In this document: positions 1 to 10,375 of the stretch, one piece after another
Layout of the letters: the number at the start of each line of letters is the position of its first letter
How positions within the stretch are numbered: position 1 is the stretch's first letter
Assembly: GCF_002994745.2 (NCBI RefSeq)
Contig: NC_037090.1
Coordinates: 1,798,001 to 1,862,000 of the forward strand
Source: Rosa chinensis
Taxonomy: Eukaryota > Streptophyta > Magnoliopsida > Rosales > Rosaceae
Reading direction: 5' to 3'
DNA: 64,000 nt
Program-made: the position numbers and the translations under genes
Notes under the pieces: generated by a model
Database searches by the model: none
What the model was told of the DNA's origin: nothing
What the model saw: only the letters and a program-made list of their open reading frames with translations

Positions 1-619
1 GCCATTAAGGAAAGTTTAACCATTTATGACCCACGTATTGGAAACACGTGTATAGTTTTGCTTAAATTACCTGATGGGAAGATTTCGCAGGATTATGATG
101 AGTTTGTTCTGGGGGAGTCCTCTGATGGGCTATTGCAGTATGGTCAGAGCAGCAAGTCAGGCATGGAGATATGGGTTCTTGAGAAGGAACAAGATAGTAT
201 CTCATCTATTACCACAAGCAATGTGCATCAAATCGCAAGTGGAATTTTAGATACAGACTAAGTTTCAAATCAATGTAGAAGAAAAATCCAAGCTTTTGCA
301 GGCAGACTAAAGAAGCTCAAATATTGTCATTCTTCCTCAGAATTCTGAATATGTCTTCATAAGATCTGGACAAAACATACTTCTCTTGAACATTGAAAGC
401 CAAATGTTGAAGGTGATTCAATATCACTGTCCTAGCTCTCCTATCCAATGGGATTTCAGTAAAATGGTGCCTTACTTTCGCTTTCTTGGCCACGATCTTC
501 TTTATGCCGTGAAAAGGCGGCAACTTCTTCTTGGCCTTCTTCAGGCGATGAAACTGTGGCACCTGCTTGGCCTTCCTGGTGAATATGTAAACATCTTAGC
601 TGACTCATGTGATCCCTAA
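1..619 (+). pseudogene. F-box protein pseudogene, 3' part (copy of 8706-9320)
   Basis: This is the C-terminal half of an F-box-associated protein. It is nearly identical to 8706-9320, and its 5' part lies outside the window. Relative to the intact copy it has lost one base near 224-232, a Trp codon has become TAG near 270, and a base is missing near 334. The last segment (about 386-619) is open in a different frame from the intact copy, because a base is missing or added near position 482. Several independent lesions make it a pseudogene. Its sequence closeness to 8706-9320 indicates a recent local duplication. Confidence 0.85.
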
Positions 620-1180
620 CTGTGACCTAGCTTTAGTTTAGTTTTGTGTCATGAAACCATGAATCTGTGGAGACTTTGTAAACTTCTCTAGGCATGTGAT
701 GTAGATTTTGTTCAGTTTTGTGTCATGAGAACATGAATGTTGCTAGTATTCTCGTTCAGCTGTGATCTGTCTGTAAAGTTTTCTCGTATTTTCTATGGCA
801 CTGGGGTTTCAGTCTTTCAACAGATATTAAGTAGACTGCACGCTTTTATCTTCTTATATATGCTTGCTCTGCCCAGCCTTCTTTAGTCTCTTGGCCATCA
901 TTTTAATCAGGGAACTATGTTGTACCTAGTTCTTGTTTCTTCAGTTAGTCTCCTCTGTTTCTCAACTCGAAACTGCACCACCAAAACATAAGGCAGTTGT
1001 TATTCGCATTCCCAAAAAGTCATCTTGCACTCCTTCCCGAACACCGAAATTTATTAATGCTTCATCGTTGCAAAATCTAACCCTTCACCTCTCACCCCTA
1101 ACAAATCGAAAATAAATCAAAAATGTATCGAAATATCAAAGTGACCAAGTTTCTCTAGCAGAAGAAAAACAATATGTGGA
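620..1180 (+). repeat. Duplicated F-box 3' flank
   Basis: This non-coding stretch matches 9321-9845 with small indels, including the polyA-like 3'UTR sequence and the phrase around 1140-1179. The match stops abruptly near 1180, where sequence homologous to a myosin intron starts. It marks the edge of the duplicated block. Confidence 0.75.
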
Positions 1181-1418
1181 GTCCCTTCATTTCAATAGAA
1201 TCACTCACTACAAGAAAAATGGTCTATGACAACATCATATTTACAACATATTATAAATGCTCGTTGTTGCTTACAGTTTTTCACAACGGGCAAACAATGT
1301 GTGTTGTGGAAAATTGTATACCACGACATGCGTCATTTGCATGTTGTTAATTTAGTACGTACTAAGTTTCAGTGTAATATAATATAGCATTGGTATCATG
1401 ACAGACGTATCCTGTGAA
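1181..1418 (+). pseudogene. Myosin XI intron 3/exon 4 scrap, unit 0
   Basis: 1181-1205 plus 1361-1418 match 11545-11625, which is the end of intron 3 and the first codons of exon 4 of the intact myosin gene downstream. The match is interrupted only by the MITE at 1206-1360. In unit A the F-box gene and this myosin intron are 1.7 kb apart. Here they are fused, so unit 0 has a deletion between the F-box 3' flank and myosin intron 3, and everything after the start of exon 4 is gone. Confidence 0.75.
1206..1360 (+). mobile_element. CACTA-type MITE with empty-site support
   Basis: The insertion begins with CACTACAAGAAAAATGG, the usual start of plant CACTA (EnSpm) elements. It is flanked by ACT at 1203-1205 and 1361-1363, a 3-bp target duplication. 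The paralogous myosin intron at 11551-11575 lacks these 155 bp and has a single ACT, which is a clean empty site. The right end (TTTAGTACGT) only partly matches the expected inverted CACTA terminus, so it is degenerate. No coding capacity. Confidence 0.8.
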
Positions 1419-2099
1419 TCATCCCAGATATATCTCCACCCATAATCGAATAGCATGGTGTCAGACTCATAGCAACATATTTGACACCCCAAGTTTTCTA
1501 GCTTCAATTAATTCTGATCTGATCAAACACCACCGATGATATGTGGAGGTTAATTTGCAGCAAAGAGATCAGTTGTAAGTTTTGAAGGACCCATATCTTC
1601 AGACCAATCTAGCTAGGAAACGGAAATACTGTCCCATTTCAACAAGGTCTTTTCTATCTCAATCGAAAAATCAAGGTTTTTTTTTTTTTTTTTGAAAAGA
1701 GCTCAGTCCCCATCTTAGCTAGGTACAAGGTCTTTTCTGTATGCCCAAAATGATACGAACTTTTCTAATGTCACTTTGTGTTTCTAATTTGCTTGGGTTC
1801 TCGAATGACTACAAAGGAAGCTAAAAATGTATTCAAGAACTATACTCTTTCCCTTATTGGATGCCTTTCAAATGCCAAGAAGTGTTTGATCACAACAGGC
1901 ATATATAAATCGAATTAGATCCCTAAGATGTATTATTAATACTCCCTAAGATGGTGAATTCCATGGGACAGGTTAAAAATTAATCAAATTAGTGTTCTAC
2001 GTTGTAAGATAATGTGGACTTGGCATGAAGTGATTAACATTCAATTATACTGAAGTTGTAAGATAATGCGGACTTAAATATGTAGATAAAATGATTTGT
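1419..2099. other. Gene-less AT-rich interval
   Basis: No supportable coding exon is seen. There is a T-tract at 1678-1692 and a short imperfect repeat (around 2002-2015 and 2053-2067) just outside the next mobile element. Confidence 0.6.
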
Positions 2100-3085
2100 G
2101 GCCTCAGTGAGGCCTAAGATTTATGGCCTCAATCTTAGGTGTCATGCCATGTCACCTACACACATCAACTATTTGTCAAATCATGCTATGTAACTCTTGA
2201 GAAAAATACCATTTTATCCTTCCAAAATCTAATTACTATGTTATTTTGGCTTTCTAAAAAATATTTTAGTTTTTTTTTTTGCATTTTTTCTTTTCATTAT
2301 ACTCATGCTTAGATTTCAATAACAATTTTTTTCTCCAATCAAGAATAGAAAATTTTCATGTAATTCAGTCAATGGATTTACACATACATTCGATCACAAT
2401 AGATTTGCTTAACACATGTATATGAATTCAACCTTTGTTGGATTCTTGTAAATTTTGAAAATATATATAGTGTGAAAAATACATATTCATACGATTATAT
2501 ATATATTCTTTTGTTCATTTCTTCTCTTTATGTAGCTGGGGTTTAAATGTAATATTTGAGTTTATTATTTTTTTTATTTTTCCCCCATATATTTAGATTG
2601 TAGATGATAATTAATGGCTGCTACTAACATGAAATTTTTTCTTACCTCTTAATTTAGACATATGTATTTTCCAAAATCAATTTATTAATGCTAGTTTTTT
2701 GGATGAAATTAATCAATGTTTGGAAAGAAAAGTTAATGCCTATTTCTTGACACCTAAATCAATATATTAATACTATTTGGAAAGAAAAATTATAGGAAAG
2801 AATTAAATTAAATTAAGAAAAATATTGGTCAAAGAATTTGTAGACATATCTCTTAAATTAATACATAATTAATAGCTTATCTTTTTTTTCGTCACCTAAT
2901 TAAATTCATTATTGTAAGTAATTCACCCCCTAACATCTAAAATGAAGTATAAAAGGGTAGAGTTGGTGTTGCAATAACATGATGTGGCAAGATATATTAT
3001 GTGAAATTAAAAATAAAATTTATATTTGCTTACATGGCATGACACCTAGGATTTGAGGCCACAAATCTTAGGCCTCATTGAGGCC
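2100..3085. mobile_element. Non-autonomous DNA transposon with ~55-bp TIRs
   Basis: 2100-2154 and 3031-3085 are inverted repeats of each other. Each outer end is itself a 15-bp palindrome: GGCCTCAGTGAGGCC at 2100-2114 and GGCCTCATTGAGGCC at 3071-3085. A second GGCCTCA follows further inside each arm. The roughly 880-bp interior is AT-rich and non-coding. I find no convincing target-site duplication. The TIR length would fit a Mutator-like MITE, but the superfamily is not settled. Confidence 0.75.
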
Positions 3086-4769
3086 CTATATCATTGCCCA
3101 TAATTAATATATACTCACTTCTAGTAAGCGAATGATCTACTGCATCTATCATTACTCGATTAATTAGTAGTAGAAATTCATTTAACAGAAACTTATATAG
3201 ATAATCATATAAGATATGATGAATTAAGGTTCTTAGAGATGAGGTTGAGTTAATTTGAACTTCCTTATGGCAGGGATTTAAGACTTAACCTAGTTTATAT
3301 ATGTAAGAATATTTTTGGTCCTTGTACTGTCTACAACTAAGAGCATAAGTTATTGTCCCTCATAAGAAGCTAAAATTTAGAGAACTGTACAAGACTAATC
3401 GCTTTGCTACCACTGCCATTATGGAGTTCTAATCATAGTTTTTGTTTATATTTAATTATTACAATACACCAGTGTCTATATTCTTCTGAAACATCTTGCA
3501 TTGGGGCAACTTTTACGTTTTTGGTTTTTTAATCCACCAACTCTAGCTTCATCACAGAATGGTGATAATGTTAATGGAGCCCGCGGACTGATGGTGCGTT
3601 ACACCTTGGTTGCGATTGAGATTAATTAACGACATAAGATGTAACAAATTACTGCAGCTCCAACCAATCTGACTTTGTATCCATGAATGCAAATACAGCT
3701 GATTATCAGTGTTTTTAAACTCATGAATTTAATGGCATTTGAAAGTTAACAAAGATTTCGACTGTAAAAAAAACATTAAAAAATAAAAAAACAAAGAGTT
3801 AACAAAGATTCCACCGCCCAGCCCTCTTTTGTGACCCACATGTACGTTTTTTTTTAGAAACTCGATCAAACGAGTGAAATTTATTTAATGAAATTAAAGA
3901 AAATTACAAATAAGAAGGAGGCAGAACAGACGTAAGAAATGCAACAAATAATGCACATGTTGAGTTGTAAGTTGTTTTCCTTCTATTGCTCAGACTTTTA
4001 GTTATGATTTTGAGAAAATTTGAAAGAAAATTAATCAAAAATTTAAGGTAACTACGCTGCAAATAATCATCATACTATAGCCATAAACATAATGTAACTA
4101 ATGCTTTTTTATTTAGTAGAAATGAATTTGCTATTAATAGAAAGTCCTAGCTAGCTAGCTACAATGTATCTTGTTCTATTTTACTTTGATTTGCGTTCTT
4201 GAGATATTCAAAAGTGTGACCATACCATCTTTACTTTGATTTCAGTTTTCTTTTCTTGTAATTCAAAACAGATTTTTGTTTTGTTTAATTGGATGTTTCG
4301 AATTCTTGTGAGATTAAAGTTTGGATGTTAAAGATTGATTTTCAACTACCATGAAGCATGTGACATTTTAGGTTTTCAATATATGAATTGCGATTTTATC
4401 ATATCATGGATTGATTGTTAGTTTTGTGCTTCAATTTATTTTTTATATGTTTTATATTCTTTGGTGCGCAACTTAGAATTATGAGCATATAATTGTTCCT
4501 AGATTAAGATGAGCAACGTTCTGGGTTCTTAATTATTAAGTATAAAACTTTTGAACTAAAGTAAATCAACAATGAGTTTTACATGTAGGATATGATTGAC
4601 GTTCCAACTTATGTGTTTTGGTTAAATCAATCAAATTTCCATATGCATCCATTGAATAAACTTGCTTATGTGCGGTCACTAAGTGTTTTGATATCACATG
4701 CATTAGAATGATTTTAGGTTATGTGCGTTCAATAGGTTAAATAACTTAAAGGAAGTAATAAGGATTTGT
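3086..4769. other. Gene-less AT-rich interval
   Basis: No recognised gene or RNA. Features are poly-A/T tracts (3765-3793, 3848-3855), a small hairpin around an ACTCG/CGAGT pair near 3860-3877, and a tandem GCTA run at 4150-4161. Confidence 0.55.
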
Positions 4770-5010
4770 ATGCGTTCATCTCTATTCTTGATTGATTTCT
4801 TTTATGATATATTTTGATTCGTGATTTGTGTTTGATAATCTGCTTAGCATGTTAATGGTAGTTAATTATATCTCTACTTTTTTCCATTCATCTATCTCTA
4901 TCTTGATTCTTGGTTTGATTGATCGATCATTAGGTTAGAATATAGTACAAACTCTTTAAACCCCCCTTGTCTCATTATTTTCGTAAATAATATGTTCATA
5001 TATAAATTTT
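4770..5010 (+). repeat. Left arm of diverged inverted repeat around an F-box fragment
   Basis: Read in reverse complement, about 6430-6720 follows this stretch closely, with shared blocks such as TTCTTGATTGATTT and ATCTTGATTC, and roughly three quarters of bases the same by eye. The arms face each other across the F-box-associated fragment at about 5290-6170. Confidence 0.65.
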
Positions 5011-5289
5011 GACATTCTGATGTGATTTACAGGAGTACCCTCAATCTCCGACTTAGAACATTTCCTACTAATCATATACTACAAGTGTCTATATGGTTTA
5101 AGTTGGACACTCATATTGAGCGTATCAACCATAGGCCCCAAAAGAACGCGCACCACAAATCCCTCATACATAACCTTCCATGCATCATTTCAAGAAAGTA
5201 AGACTCTAGATGGTCTAATCTCTTATTCACCATTTGAATTTCATGTGAAAATGTCTAATATTGGTTTGATAATAAATATAGCTCTCTCA

Positions 5290-6170
5290 CCATTTGATTT
5301 TCATGTGAAAATGAATCCTTTGTCTATATGTATGGGATCTTAAGAAGTCTCTTCTTGACTATATGATATACAATCCTACTACAAGTGAGTCTCAATACTT
5401 CCCTACAACTCAATGGAGTTTGAAGTTACAATGCATGGTTTTGGGTACGTTGAAGGACTCTATAAAGTTGCTGTGTTTTCTGAGAGCCAGCAATCCATAC
5501 TGACCATTGGGACTAATAGTTGGAGGACATCTAAGACATGAAAAACCAACACCAGCAGAAAAGTATGGGATGATATTCCTCGTGATGGAGCATATCTTAA
5601 TGGATGTTTATATTGGATAGGCAGGATCCAGATAGGGTTGTTGCTCTTGGAACTTTAGCCAACTGTCTCACTGTATTGGTTAAGTGTCGATTTACTACTG
5701 AGGTCTACACCATGTCCCATTATGGTGTGAATGAATCATGGGAGAAAAATAAAGTTATCTGGACTGATGCCACTCTGTCTACAAGAATTCTAAGGTGTGA
5801 AATATATGGTCATGCAGAGCATCTGATAATTCTACATAGAGGCCGATTAGGGATCATTCGAGATGGTTCAACCCAGGTCAGTTGGTCTAAGATCACTGAA
5901 ACTCTAGATAAATCTTATGTGGCTATCGAAAGTGCTTTTGTTATCCAGCCCACCTTGCTCTCTCTGGATCAATTAGGGATTTTTTTGTTGGAACCTGCAC
6001 TTAATGAAGCAGTACCTTTGCTTGAAGCTGATGAAGTAGTACCTGATGAAACAACTGATGGTGACTCTGGAGATGAAGATATAGAGATCGAGTGCATTGA
6101 CGATGCTGCAAATGAGGATGAGTACAATGAGTACATTGATACTGAAGCCGATGATGATTTCAATTTTTGA
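5290..6170 (+). pseudogene. F-box-associated (FBA) domain gene fragment with acidic tail
   Basis: The open segment 5604-6170 (188 codons) and a degraded upstream part (about 5350-5520) read as an F-box-associated domain. Upstream, a YNPTTSES-like motif is visible. Downstream, residues 34-50 read TMSHYGVNESWEKNKVI, which matches the usual 'keYGVxeSWtkl' segment of plant FBA proteins. The last 50 residues are strongly acidic (D/E runs). No F-box is present, the upstream half is broken by stops, and the only Met is inside the domain, so this is a 5'-truncated fragment. It lies between inverted repeat arms, which suggests capture by a transposon. It is not a copy of the F-box gene at 7974. Confidence 0.7.
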
Positions 6171-6429
6171 TCCAAGATGGAATTTCAATTTTTGATTGAA
6201 GATCTTATCTGGATGTATTCATAGATATTGCTGAGATTATAATTCGAAATGTATAGAAGTAGTTATATGAGATCAGAATTCTTTTTTTTTGGACAAGATA
6301 TAGAGATCAGGATGTTATAGTGAGATCAGGAATTCAGGATTCTTTTTTTTTGGCATTATTGTAAAAAACGTTAAACAAATACGTATTATTCACAAAGTAT
6401 AAAACAAAATAAAGACAAAAATAAAACAA

Positions 6430-6720
6430 AGTATGTGTGTATATATAAATTTACAAAAGTTACAAGATAATGGGGGATTTAAAAGAGTTTGTATTTACAT
6501 CTAACTATATAACCTAAGTGATCGATTAAACCATGAATCAAGATAGAATAAGGTGAATGGAGATAGTAGAGATGAAGTTAACAATCATTAACACGAAATC
6601 AAGTAATTTGAACATAAATCACGGATCAAAACATGTAGATGAAATAAATCAATCAAGAACAGAGATGAAAGCATATAAAGTTTTTTTGACTTTCGTTAAC
6701 TAAATGAATTAGATGAACGC
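6430..6720 (-). repeat. Right arm of diverged inverted repeat around an F-box fragment
   Basis: This is the reverse-complement partner of about 4770-5010. The sequence between 6171 and 6430 holds two near-identical T-tract phrases (around 6277-6290 and 6340-6352) and no coding signal. Confidence 0.65.
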
Positions 6721-7973
6721 ACCATAGTTAACCATATTAAACATGCAAATGCTAGTCAAAGAACGCTATTCACTACCAAATGTAGTTAAAAAAAATGGTC
6801 AGATTATAAATAATTCCCATAATTTGAGATAATGACTACATTTGTGTATGTGATTTAGATATTTTTAATTTTGATCATAGCCATCAACTATCTTAGTCCA
6901 ACTATATTCTTTTCATCCAACAAATTTCGTGAGATTAGTGTGAATATTGAAAAGAATAAAAAAAAGGCCCAAAGCAACATCACTCGACACGTTTAAAAAG
7001 GCGATAGAGCCACATAGTTCGACACCAACGATGTGAATTCCTTCACTTTCCCAAACCTTAAAAGCTCCTACTGCAAAACCTTACTATGCCCAAGCTCATC
7101 AGTCAACACTGGTTCACTTTCTTCTAGTCTCCACATTCTCTCAGGGCTGACAGGTTCTCTCTCTGATGCTTTCTTCTTTGTATCTGTAAATGCTTTAGTC
7201 TTCTGTACTGTACCCTCGTTTTCTTTTGCTTAATCTGATGAAATGGTGAAAGATGGTAGATGGGTTTGCAATTACAGTTTTTCCTTTGCATGTGTTGAAT
7301 CAGACAATAAAATTACATTGTGGGTCTTATGTTATCTGTTGTGCTGGGATCAGGCAACTTGTTAAAGTTGTAAAATTTAAGGTGTCAAAGGTATCTAGGT
7401 TGGGTTTTGCTGAGGAAAGTTTTGGTCTTTTATTATTAAGGACTTTTTATTTGTCAATGGTTGGCCAGATTATGATCAACTACTGGGTTTTATGGATATA
7501 AGCTGTTCAGTTTAGAAAGGGTTTGGAGCTTGGATTTGTTTCTTTAGAAATTGTGAAGGGCATTTTTGCAATTTATTTTATTGATTCATGGTGTTGATTT
7601 CTTCAGAATCCTTATTGTATTTTGAGACTGCATTTTATTTACATAGAGTGCAAAATTTCAAAAGTACAAAATGTACATCTAAATATAGAGTTGAGAATGC
7701 TTTTTGTCACACATTGCTTACCAGATTATGAAGAAAGATTGCTTGAGCAAGACGATTGAAGTGTGTATAATTTATGCTGTTATAGTGATATTTAAACACT
7801 TTGCTTACCAGTGTGAAGTGGACATGAATTATTTTGAATCTTTTTGAACCATGGACAACTGGTGGATTTGTGTTTTTTATGTCAATTGAGGAGATTTACT
7901 AAACTAGTTGATTTTCTACATATCATAAGTAGATCTGTACTTATACAGTGGAGTATGCCCTCAGCAGGGTGAT
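6721..7973 (+). promoter_or_regulatory. Upstream and likely 5'UTR/intron region of the F-box gene
   Basis: No protein-coding exon is recognised. The stretch 7010-7230 has the pyrimidine-rich look of a plant 5'UTR exon, and a T-rich interval follows up to the ATG at 7974. This fits a 5'UTR intron, but no transcript data are available to place it. Confidence 0.35.
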
Positions 7974-9293
7974 ATGAGTCGACAAGAAAAAAAGAAGGAA
8001 AAGATGTTGGAAAGTGATGTTCATGCTGCATTGACCTGCGATGACATCATAAATGAGATACTTCTTCGGCTGCCAGAGAAATTTGTATTCAGATTGATAC
8101 TTGTGTCAAAGAGGTGGCTTCGTGTGATATGTAGTTCTTCTTTTCGATCTGATTATCATGCTAGATGTAGAGTGAACTTTCATCTTCTGGGTTTCTTTGT
8201 CTGCAACCAGCTGTACCTTTGCAGACCTAAAGATGGGATGCGCCGACCCAAGTCTGAGCCTTCACTTCAGTTATTGACAGCTTGTGAGGAAGGTGATGAT
8301 GTATGCAATGATTTGATGTCTTCTGGGAACTGCAAACAGCTTGGTTATTTCATCGACTCTGCCAATGGGCTTCTTCTTTGTGGCCGCCACCCATTGACTT
8401 ATTCTGTCTGGAACCCAATCAGCAAAGTGCTATTCCAACTTCCTCAACCTCAGCGTTTCTACAAACGCTTGTGTATGGCATTCATCGCTGAGGACTATTT
8501 CAATGACATTCTTCACTACAAGGTTATTCGTGCGAATTGTGAATGCAAACGTGAGGTTAACACTGTCTCCATCGAGACTTTCTCTTCAGTGACTGGTACA
8601 TGGAAGCATTTCACGCTCACTTGCTCTTCAAATTTTTCCTTGCGCCCCTGGACAGTGGCTACTGTGATCAATGGTGTAGTATACTGGTATGCGACACAGG
8701 GAAAGATAGCCATTAAGGAAAGTTTAGCCATTTATGACCCACGTGTTGGAAACACGCGTATAGTTTTGCTTAAATTACCTGATGGGAAGATTTCGCAGGA
8801 TTATGATGAGTTTGTTCTTGGGGAGTCCTCAGATGGGCTATTGCAGTATGGTCAGAGCAGCAAGTCAGGCATGGAGATATGGGTTCTTGAGAAGGAACAA
8901 GATAGTATCTCATCTATTACCACAAGCAATGCGCAATCAAATCGCAAGTGGAAGTTCAGATACAGACTAAGTTTCAAATCAATGTGGAAGAGAAATCCAA
9001 GCTTTTGCAGGCAGACTAAAGAAGCGCAAATATTGTCATTCCTTCCTCAGAATTCTGAATATGTCTTCATAAGATCTGGACAAAACATACTTCTCTTGCA
9101 CATTGAAAGCCAAATGTTGAAGGTGATTCGATATCACGGTCCTAGCTCTCTTATCCAATGGGATTTCAGCAAAGTGGTGCCGTACTTTCGACCTTCTTGG
9201 CCACGATCTTCTTTATGCCATGAAAAGGCGGCAACTTCTTCTTGGCCTTCTTCAGGCGATGAAACTGCGGCACCTGCTTGGCCTTCCTGGTGA
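7974..9293 (+). CDS. F-box protein with F-box-associated region
   Basis: Predicted substrate-recognition subunit of an SCF ubiquitin ligase. The single open frame is 439 aa. Residues about 18-62 form the F-box: it starts CDDIINEILLRLP, then has VSKRWLRVICSSSF, the usual LP and W positions. The rest resembles the plant F-box-associated region, with a hydrophobic 'NGLLLCG ... WNPISK' motif near 125-147 and 'VINGVVYWYA' near 231. A second in-frame Met at codon 11 is also a possible start. The last 35 residues (from PSWPRSS) are in a different frame from the paralog at 1-619, because of a 1-bp difference near 9191, so the true C-terminus is uncertain. It lies 1.1 kb upstream of the myosin gene on the same strand. 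It does not look like a classic S-locus SLF/SFB by eye. Confidence 0.85.
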   Translation: MSRQEKKKEKMLESDVHAALTCDDIINEILLRLPEKFVFRLILVSKRWLRVICSSSFRSDYHARCRVNFHLLGFFVCNQLYLCRPKDGMRRPKSEPSLQLLTACEEGDDVCNDLMSSGNCKQLGYFIDSANGLLLCGRHPLTYSVWNPISKVLFQLPQPQRFYKRLCMAFIAEDYFNDILHYKVIRANCECKREVNTVSIETFSSVTGTWKHFTLTCSSNFSLRPWTVATVINGVVYWYATQGKIAIKESLAIYDPRVGNTRIVLLKLPDGKISQDYDEFVLGESSDGLLQYGQSSKSGMEIWVLEKEQDSISSITTSNAQSNRKWKFRYRLSFKSMWKRNPSFCRQTKEAQILSFLPQNSEYVFIRSGQNILLLHIESQMLKVIRYHGPSSLIQWDFSKVVPYFRPSWPRSSLCHEKAATSSWPSSGDETAAPAWPSW

Positions 9294-10375
9294 ATATGTA
9301 AACATCTTAGCTAACTCATGTGATCCCTAACTGCGACCTGGCTTTAGTTTAGCTTGTTTCATGAAACCATGAATCTGTGGAGAATTTGTAAACTTCTCTA
9401 GTCATGTGATCTATGTTTCGTTTAGTTTTGTGTCATGAGAACATGAATGTTGCTAGTATGCTGAGATGGAATTCTCTTTCAGCTCTGATCTGTCTGTAAA
9501 GTTTTCTAGGGCACTGGGGTTTCAGTCTTTCAACAGATATTCAGTAAACTGCACACTTATATTTGTTCTCTTAGCCATCATTTTAAAAATGCTTGTTGAT
9601 CTTTACACCAATGTTGTACCTAGTTCTTGTTTCTTCAGTTAGCCTCCTCTGTTTTTCAACTCGAAACTGCATCACCAAAAAATAAGGCAGTTGTTATTCG
9701 CATTCCCAAATAATCATCCTGCACTCCTTCTAGAACCCCGAAATTTATTAACGCTTCATCGTTGCAAAATCTAAAATAAACCAAAAATGTATCGAAATAT
9801 CAAAATGACCAAGTTTCTCTAGCAGAAGAAAAATAATATGTGGACCATGATCACAACACTCCTACAGTGAAAACGACGAGTTGCACAGTCTTACAATAGA
9901 CTCACCCACACAAGATCAGGACATCCCTCCAGAACCATAACACTATGACATCACAGACATACCGTTAAGAAAAGACAGAGAAGACTTGGTTAGTAGCCAC
10001 TAATTGGCGCGAAACGAGAGGGAAGACAACCGAGAACACAGGGCCTTGTGAAGAATGTCACTCCCACAAGCCATTCGATCCACATTCACTTCCCACACAC
10101 AAAAAACACACAAACAAAACTTCCCTAACTCGCCGATCAACCAAAATCTCTGTTTCTCTTTCCACCCCAAAACCAGTTTTCGCCTTCACTTTGATGCCAA
10201 GTTTCAACCTTTCTGGCGCCCCTTTAATGTTTTGATCCAAAGTTTGATGCTTTTGCTCAAAAAAGTGTGTTTCCTGTTATGGTGGGTCTGTGGTGGAGAG
10301 GAGCTCTTCTCAGCAGACCGAGTGTATGAAGAAAGCCCTCAGTGATTTGATGAGCTTTTGATTCCCAGCTTAAAA
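9294..10375 (+). promoter_or_regulatory. F-box 3' end, then myosin promoter and 5'UTR
   Basis: 9294-9845 is the F-box 3'UTR/flank shared with 620-1180. From about 9846 the sequence is unique to unit A. The pyrimidine-rich stretch 10055-10375 precedes the ATG at 10376 and is probably the myosin 5'UTR. An open frame at 10055-10345 falls in this leader and could be an upstream ORF, but no protein family is recognised in it. Confidence 0.5.

Noticed and set aside
7033..7501. Two ORFs upstream of the F-box gene
   Set aside because: Short, no family match, placed in probable 5'UTR/intron sequence.
10055..10345. 96-codon ORF ahead of the myosin gene
   Set aside because: No family similarity. It lies in the likely 5'UTR and is better treated as a possible upstream ORF than a gene.
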